Source: Euwallacea fornicatus (taxonomy: Eukaryota; Arthropoda; Insecta; Coleoptera; Curculionidae). From it: DNA of 64,000 bases. Each line of letters starts with the position of its first letter. Position 1 is the stretch's first letter. Below, one piece after another: positions 58,201-64,000 of this stretch. The position numbers and the translations under genes are program-made. The notes under the pieces are model-generated. The model saw only the letters and a list, made by a program, of their open reading frames with translations, was not told where the DNA came from and searched no databases. Location: the NCBI RefSeq assembly GCF_040115645.1, contig NC_089568.1, forward strand, positions 2,685,001 through 2,749,000, read 5' to 3'.

Positions 58201-58546
58201 TTAATTTATAAAATAAACACTAGAAAAATAAAATTAAAATCACGAAAAATGTTCGTGGTTGTATGGAACACTGTGAAATCATTAACATACGTATATTGTC
58301 ACGCTTTTGAGATCGTGCTGGAATTGTGACAAATAACCAACTCAAGACGTACGTTCGTAGCACCATCTTTATTCAACCCGTACACACGTCCGTTATCAGA
58401 TTTGACCCGTTAGTCTAATCTGCAAAAGACGTGCATATTATATCCCCGTCTTGGCTATTTGAATATTACGTTCCTCACATACCCTAAACACGTACGTGCC
58501 AGCTAATTCGATACGCACGCAGAAATCAAAACTACAAACTATACAT
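58201..58546 (+). repeat. Direct repeat, right copy (about 345 bp)
   Basis: Partner of 48648-48989. It starts TTAATTTATAAAATAAACAC directly after the TA that flanks the pogo-like element, and similarity ends near ACAAACTATACAT. Confidence 0.8.
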
Positions 58547-59749
58547 AATAAGGATAAAAATACAGCTTAGTATAAAACCACAGAAAGTTCGAGAGGATTC
58601 CAAGAAATACGTGCGAATACAAAAATTCAAAAAATGTGACGGTGACCATAAAACATGGAAAAAATTTCGAAATTGATTAATACTTTGCACAAATGCAATG
58701 CGGTCTCCATGTTTGAGGTAGCGGTTTCCCTCTTGGTTATGTTTTGCTCAAATGAATGCTGAAACAAAAACCATTCATCATAATATATTGTCTCTCCCCG
58801 TTTTTACGAGCCACCGTAACTGACCACTAAAGCCGTTTACGGTTGCGGACGTAAAAACGTTATTTTTCCGTCGATGGCACTATTCGTCCGTTTATGTGTC
58901 AGTTGTAAAGTCGCGGTTTTACGAGTGAACGCTCGTAAAATTAACGTCCCAAGTGTTGGGCAGATTTTACGACCCTCTAAAACTATAACCAGAGTATGTT
59001 TGAATAACCGTCCTAAACGCTACCCTCCATTAAACTCAATAACGTTATTTACAAGTTAACGATTGCGAGGGGAGTTTTCGAATTATTTACCCTTAAAGTG
59101 ACAGGTCATCTTTAGCTAATGTTATCCCTCGTCTTTATTAGCCAAAAAATAACTAATAATAGAACGGATGATGAACTCCGAAGTGAGTTATTAGGGTGTA
59201 AACCCTCTGCTACGAGTCATCGCAGTTTAAACTAACTGAAAGTAGCATTTGCGCTTTACTATAATGCCTCGAGCGAGTATCCTCGTTCATTTTTCGGTGA
59301 CTGTTCTCGTCTTCAGAAATAAAAAAAAAATTAATAGAAAAACGAAATTTAACAGTTAACTAAAATACATACGCATGTATATGGGGGGGGGGGGTGAATA
59401 CTTAAATTGTGTGATACACAATTGCTGAAGAGTTATATTTTTTTTATATGAATCGTGTCATCATTCCTGAACGTTGATTTAAGGTAAGTGATGATTGATA
59501 AGTGTATATCAATCGTTTTTGACGCGACTTGTGTAAAAAAAACTGTCATTCCTCGGCCGTTGAAAGGGGGAATTTCAGAGTGGTAAGAGGCCTTTTTGCC
59601 CGAGCCCTTAGCGAAGACTGGATGACGTGTTTCTCGGTTAGTTTTAACTGAGAATACTGTGCAACTCCAACGACTTGTACGTGCGCCTGAGGCGTCTCAG
59701 GCGTTTTCAAATACATCAATCCGCCCCAAACGTGTAGAACGTATGTACG
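58547..59749. other. Non-coding spacer
   Basis: No gene seen. A 12-G run lies at 59383-59394. A GTAAGT at about 59482 has no convincing upstream exon. Confidence 0.4.
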
Positions 59750-59751
59750 TA

Positions 59752-61092
59752 CAGTGGCGGAAAAAAGTCTGTGCACAAGCAACAAAAATCGCTTCAACTC
59801 TCACAGGCTGTGGCAATACGAGATAACAAGTAAAATTGAACTTACCCATATGTTACCTTCGATAGTTCGACTAGTTACAATAATATCGAGTAATGTAAGC
59901 GAACAGGTATCAAGTTTATTAACAGAATTTAAACGAAAGCGAATTTAGCAACCAAAAGTAAATTGCGTACGTCAACAATTTCAGGAACAGGTTGGATCTT
60001 CGTTTAATTTGATCACTTCCTTTAACCTATTTGCTATTAAGCGGACTAATTTCATTGTTTCCCCCCGAAAAACTTTTGACCATTTTTTTGAATTTTTCTT
60101 TAAGCCCAACCTTTGAAGTTACTTGATATTTTCGAATCTTCCGGTCCAATAACTCTCGCAAATGCTCGATGGGATTAAGGTCCGGCAGGATGAGGTGGGG
60201 TATGCAATTGCTTGGGAGCGTTATACAGCAGCGATTCTTTAACGATACTCGCGGTACGTTCGGGATCATTATTTTGTTGATAACTGCAGTGACCCCCTAA
60301 GTTCGACTTTTCGGCCGTAGGTTCTCATTTGCTTTTTTTAAATGTCTAAAAACACGAAACCGTTCATCTTGGAGTCAACATCTTCGTCTCATTCATTTTG
60401 GTAACTGACGGCTTCCTTCAAGCAACGTACCTTCTATATCTATTGTTTATTTAACAAATTCAGAACAGTTTTAGAACAAAACGTTTTTGTGAAATTGTTC
60501 AATTATTGCAACCAGCTGAGAAGCACTAACTTTAGGGTCTTCTTTAACGATCCTTAACGCACACCGCTTTTCTCTCTGATATAACAATTTGGGACGGCCA
60601 GATCTTGCATTTACTGATAGACTTTCTCTTTAGTTGTAATTTCGAATTACCCTTTGTACCGACGAATGTCCTTTACCAACAATTTTACCCGCTTGCCTTA
60701 GTGTTTTCCTTTTTACCATGGCTTTATCATAACTTCTCAATTCACTTGCAATTTGCTAATTCTTAGGACTCGTGGTGGAAACTTGCTAGACCTAAACAAC
60801 AAGTACCGAACGCAATCAACTTGTTTCAACTTGCCTCTGCGGCTTACTTCATCGAAAATAATGTAATTATTTTTATGTGCGCACATCTTTTGCACACTTT
60901 TTTCCTCTTGTTAACGATGCATTATCAATTTTATATAAATAAATTTCTGTTATATTTAACATGTGTAGTAAATTCTATTCAGTTACAATAGTCAATTTGT
61001 TTCAATATTTTCATATGTTGGCAAATATTCTCGTAAAACTTTAGATTTGAAACGAACTTTGCTGCTTGTACGCGGACTTTTTTTCGCCATTG
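59752..61092 (-). mobile_element. Tc1-like transposon, degenerate, 1.34 kb
   Basis: The left end CAGTGGCGGAAAAAAGTCTG follows TA at 59750-59751. The reverse complement of the right end reads CAATGGCGAAAAAAAGTCCG, and both continue with similar ACAAGCARCAAA sequence, so the imperfect repeats are about 45 bp long. The right TA has mutated to TG. Transposase remnants lie on the minus strand. Confidence 0.88.
60027..60760 (-). pseudogene. Tc1-family transposase remnant
   Basis: From the right, the minus strand reads an N-terminal HTH region (KTLRQAGKIVGKGHSSVQRV, then IRNYN and a stop) with a following NARSGRPKLLYQREKR block. At the C-terminal side (60027-60269) is ILPDLNPIEHLRELLDRKIR, which contains the final Glu of the DD34E triad. 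The catalytic middle is badly decayed, and stops and frame changes occur throughout. Confidence 0.8.
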
Positions 61093-62064
61093 TGTTTCGC
61101 ATGTAAATTTTTGATTAGCATTGCCGTTAATTAATTTCTACTTTTTTCCCATTACTCTTGGCTGCCGATGAATTCCATAACAAAGTAGCAAAAGATGGGC
61201 ATCGTGTGGCATATCGTTAAGGTCCAATATTGTAGCAACAAGGATGACTTGTTCTGATGCACAAAGCGAAAGACTGGGGAGAGGGGTTGTTGCCGAAACA
61301 AAGGAACTTGAATATCCGATAAACCCCCGGATCCAATTTTGGTGGTCGGGAAGAGGCGGCAGTTTGTTTGCACCAACGGGCAAAAACCACCAGGCATATT
61401 TCTCGTTCGAACGCCGTTCAAAATTTTCAATGATTCTTCAAATCTCTCAAGAACGAAGATATAGTAAAAAATTTGATATTCACGTCAAGCTCCCACATCG
61501 TTCCAAGATGGACGCAGACAAGCTACGTCTTCCCCAAACACAAACATCTCTTCCCTCTTTCTTTTTTCCTCGCAAATCGTGACCATATTTCCTGAGTACA
61601 ATGGGATCGGTTTATTTAGTGCTTTGCGCTCGTGTTCCCGACGAATATACGGCACTATCCATTTTGTCGATATATAAATTCTCATGAATAAAAGAGCAGA
61701 CGTGTGTATAAAATCGCCTATCTTTGTCCTCCTCGTTTCTTCACTTCGCTCTTTATTGCCAGAAGTGACGTAACTCAAGACGATTTGTGTGTTTTGTGCC
61801 TTTCAGTCCGCCGCTTGTCAATTCGCTTCTCTTTTACATTTGAAGATGATTATCGATGTCTGCGGCGCGGGGGAGAGTTGCACCCCCTTTTGCGCAAATC
61901 TTCTTGCAAATTGTACAATGCAGTATACGGCTAATAACGAAAATGTTGGGACCGAAGCTAAACACTTAAAAAAATTAGGTATTTCTCAGTTAAAAGTTGT
62001 TAAGCAAACACACACATACACACACACACACACACACAAATATATATATATTTAAATAAAGTCT
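61093..62064. other. Non-coding, with CA/TA microsatellite
   Basis: Overlapping open frames on both strands at 61138-61778 show no domain. An interrupted (CA)n tract runs from about 62007 to 62038, followed by (TA)n to 62051. It directly precedes the next Tc1-like end. Confidence 0.5.
62007..62051. repeat. (CA)n/(TA)n microsatellite
   Basis: About sixteen CA units with one interruption, followed by six TA units. Confidence 0.95.
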
Positions 62065-62640
62065 TACAGTTAAAGTTATCAAATATTCAAAAATTTGCGA
62101 TCAGCACTATCAAAACGTAGTCGGGCATAATCAAAACGGTAACCTTTCAACGATGCAGAAACATTGGGACGGTCCCGTTACATACCCTTAAAATGACTCA
62201 TAACGCTCTTAATATCAACAATCTAATTTTAATAAATAAAAAACTTGTTTCACCTTGTCCGTGCTATGCTGAGTAGTGCTATTTAGTTTGCAACTTAATT
62301 ACAATATTCGGCATGGTAAGAATACAAATTTCAATATAAGACGGTTAGTGGTGTATCGTTGTGAAAAGGGCTGTTCTTATAGTGAAATTGCTTCCACATT
62401 AAATCTTAGTAAAAGTGCTGCGGGAAATATTATTTTACGATATAATAACGAAGACTGGCTGGACTTTATTCCACAAACTGACCATTCAAAACTTTCGAGT
62501 CAAAGGGGCCAACGTCTTATTGTGCGAAAGGTTAGAGGAGACCCAAATGTGGGCGCGACTAAAATTGATCTCTAGATTTCAAAAAAGTAAAAATTCACAG
62601 GGCTTTACGTTTCAAAATTGAAAGTTGAGGTAATTTCCGG
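62065..62640 (+). mobile_element. Truncated Tc1-like element, 5' part only
   Basis: TA followed by CAGTTAAAGTTATCAAA at 62067 resembles a Tc1 end. About 200 bp downstream an open transposase N-terminus begins. Similarity fades near 62640 and no right-hand inverted repeat is found, so the 3' two-thirds are missing or unrecognisable. Its family differs from the Tc1-like copies at 23669 and 59752. Confidence 0.7.
62276..62575 (+). pseudogene. Tc1 transposase N-terminal fragment
   Basis: An open frame of 99 residues. It carries a helix-turn-helix (KGCSYSEIASTLNLSKSAAG, then NIILRYNNEDWLDFIPQTD) and then a basic-linker block (RGQRLIVRKVRGDPNVGATK). This is the first half of the bipartite DNA-binding domain of Tc1-family transposases. 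No catalytic residue remains downstream in any frame that I can see. Confidence 0.8.
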
Positions 62641-63270
62641 TTAAACCAAAAGCGCTGGATAAACGCCATTGCTGTCAATCAAACGGCTCTATTCCCACAT
62701 AGCTTCCGTCCAAATTTCTGCGTTCTAAGTTTAAAAACAAAAAAGTTTTAAGGGTGAGCCACCTTAAATCACTTGGTGTAGGAATTTCCTGTGTTTGTTT
62801 TGATGCACTGAACACTTTCCGAAGGAAGAGAAGAACGAGGGCTTCGATACGAAATGGACGGTACTGCATCGTGATCGAGTCAACTCCACCGTTACTGGAA
62901 CCCAGATTCTGTTCTTGTATTATCTTACGTTTTATTCCGTTTGTTTCGTAAAAATACAGTAGAAAATTTTTTTCCGACAAAAAACAGGGTTCTTTCCGGT
63001 TTTACCCTCCTCAGGCACGTCCGACCATCGTTCCGACACGCGGCATTAAACGGGATAAAACCGGGAACACAACGAGGCAAGACGGGATACAATTCATATT
63101 ACCCCGTCCCTTGATCCCGGATTTAATATCCCCGAAGGGTGGATCGAGGATCGAAACCCTATAGTGCATTTTTCGAGTGGATTCGAGCGCTGTCAAGGGC
63201 GATATTAACTCTCGGAAAGGCGAATTGTTTGAACGTCTGCGCGATATTGTCTCTCGAGATTTCTAACTGG

Positions 63271-63299
63271 AATTATTATTATTATTATTATTATTATTT
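63271..63299. repeat. (ATT)n microsatellite
   Basis: About nine ATT units. Confidence 0.95.
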
Positions 63300-63725
63300 T
63301 TAGCCGTTTATGCCAATCACGTTCCTGAAATATGTGGATGTTGTTGTTTAATGAAGACGCTCGGCGAGCACCCTTTCTGTTTCTAAAGTCTTGAGCCAAC
63401 TTAATGCTTCCTTACGCGTTTTGCTTACGTATCTATGGACTTGCGCGAATTAGACTAAGTTGTAAGCCCCACACAACACACTTTTATTGTAAATTTTTAC
63501 GCTAATTGAAAACACAATGCGGTGGTTGCGTATCGAGTAAACATGGATTTTAGTGCCTCTTCTCCTCTAACAACAACAGCAGATACGAAAATTCACACGT
63601 CCATGAGAAAACTACCGTGTCAACAAACGCTTTTACTACCTGCGTCGAATTAGCTTTTAATGCATTCTAAATGGCATTAACAATTAGTGGTAAAATTCCC
63701 CAATGCCTTCGAGCTACTAATTAGT

Positions 63726-63746
63726 AAAAAAAAAAAAAAAAAAAAA
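63726..63746. repeat. Poly(A) tract of 21
   Basis: A run of 21 A located about 20 bp upstream of the acceptor at 63768. Confidence 0.95.
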
Positions 63747-63768
63747 TTCGTTGTCATTCCTCGTTCAG

Positions 63769-63841
63769 GCAGCGTTAAGTGACGTGGTTCGCGATGAAAA
63801 AAGAAGTGTACAAGCCGAAAGTCATCGTTTGTATTGACAAT
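63769..63841 (+). CDS. Possible stop-containing exon, 73 nt
   Basis: It is bounded by an acceptor (TCATTCCTCGTTCAG) and the strong donor AAT/GTGAGT. In phase 0 it reads AALSDVVRDEKRSVQAESHR, then LY and TGA at 63835-63837. The other two phases stop within a few codons. If the splice sites are used, including this exon would end translation. It is therefore either a terminal coding exon whose donor is unused, a regulatory (poison) exon, or not an exon. Confidence 0.25.
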
Positions 63842-64000
63842 GTGAGTTTTTCAAACTTCATAAACATAATAAAACACTCTAAAAACTCTGTTGAAACACT
63901 TTTCAACAGCCGTACGAACTCGGTAAATAGCAGCGGGATTTATTTAATGTCTAAAGAAGCCCCGTATTAATTGCGGGAAACGCATTAATTTTCACTTTGA

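Larger units (their letters stand above)
62641..63768. other. Non-coding stretch before a possible exon
   Basis: Contains an (ATT)n microsatellite (63271-63299) and an A21 run (63726-63746). No gene is recognised. The acceptor at its right end is described with the exon candidate at 63769. Confidence 0.4.

Overview
This is a eukaryotic, AT-rich, mostly non-coding window. An insect genome is the best fit, possibly a beetle. The reasons are the long introns with tiny exons, several Tc1/mariner and pogo-like DNA transposons, and a complete gypsy-type LTR retrotransposon with an env gene. No rRNA, tRNA or CRISPR array was found. The host species is an inference from repeat content, not from a marker gene.

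The left third (1-20 kb) is intronic or intergenic DNA. It carries a short run of convincing plus-strand exons, 6971-7105, 7623-7658 and 15587-15613. All three are phase 0 with good splice sites, and 16055-16093/16098 is a probable fourth. They encode a Ser/Asp/Glu-rich, probably disordered part of one large gene that I cannot name. Weaker exon candidates on the same strand lie at 17538-17705, 41270-41398, 45243-45298 and 63769-63841. A CpG-rich stretch at about 30340-30860 could hold an alternative promoter. Small DNA transposons are scattered through this part: a MITE at 3506-3903, an element with TATACAGGG ends at 9869-10588, a mariner at 12060-13140 and a pogo-derived element at 20205-20976.

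The middle (20-44 kb) is mostly unannotatable. It holds a Tc1-like element (23669-25150), a second mariner of the same family as the first (32757-33836), and a small foldback structure near 29.2 kb.

The right third (44-63 kb) is a graveyard of nested transposons. A decayed DDE transposase gene (46672-48389, minus strand) is split by a 0.4-kb MITE. Next comes a diverged pair of direct repeats (48648-48989 and 58201-58546). Between them sits a pogo/Tigger-like element (49513-58198) with matching ends and TA flanks. Its transposase is interrupted by a 7,569-bp errantivirus-like LTR retrotransposon (49889-57457, minus strand). That element appears very young: its two 289-bp LTRs look identical and a perfect 4-bp target duplication (GGCT) is present. 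gag and env are open. pol is open except for two one-base homopolymer length changes that bracket the integrase region. Two further Tc1-like remnants (59752-61092 and 62065-about 62640) follow. All elements other than the LTR retrotransposon are visibly broken.
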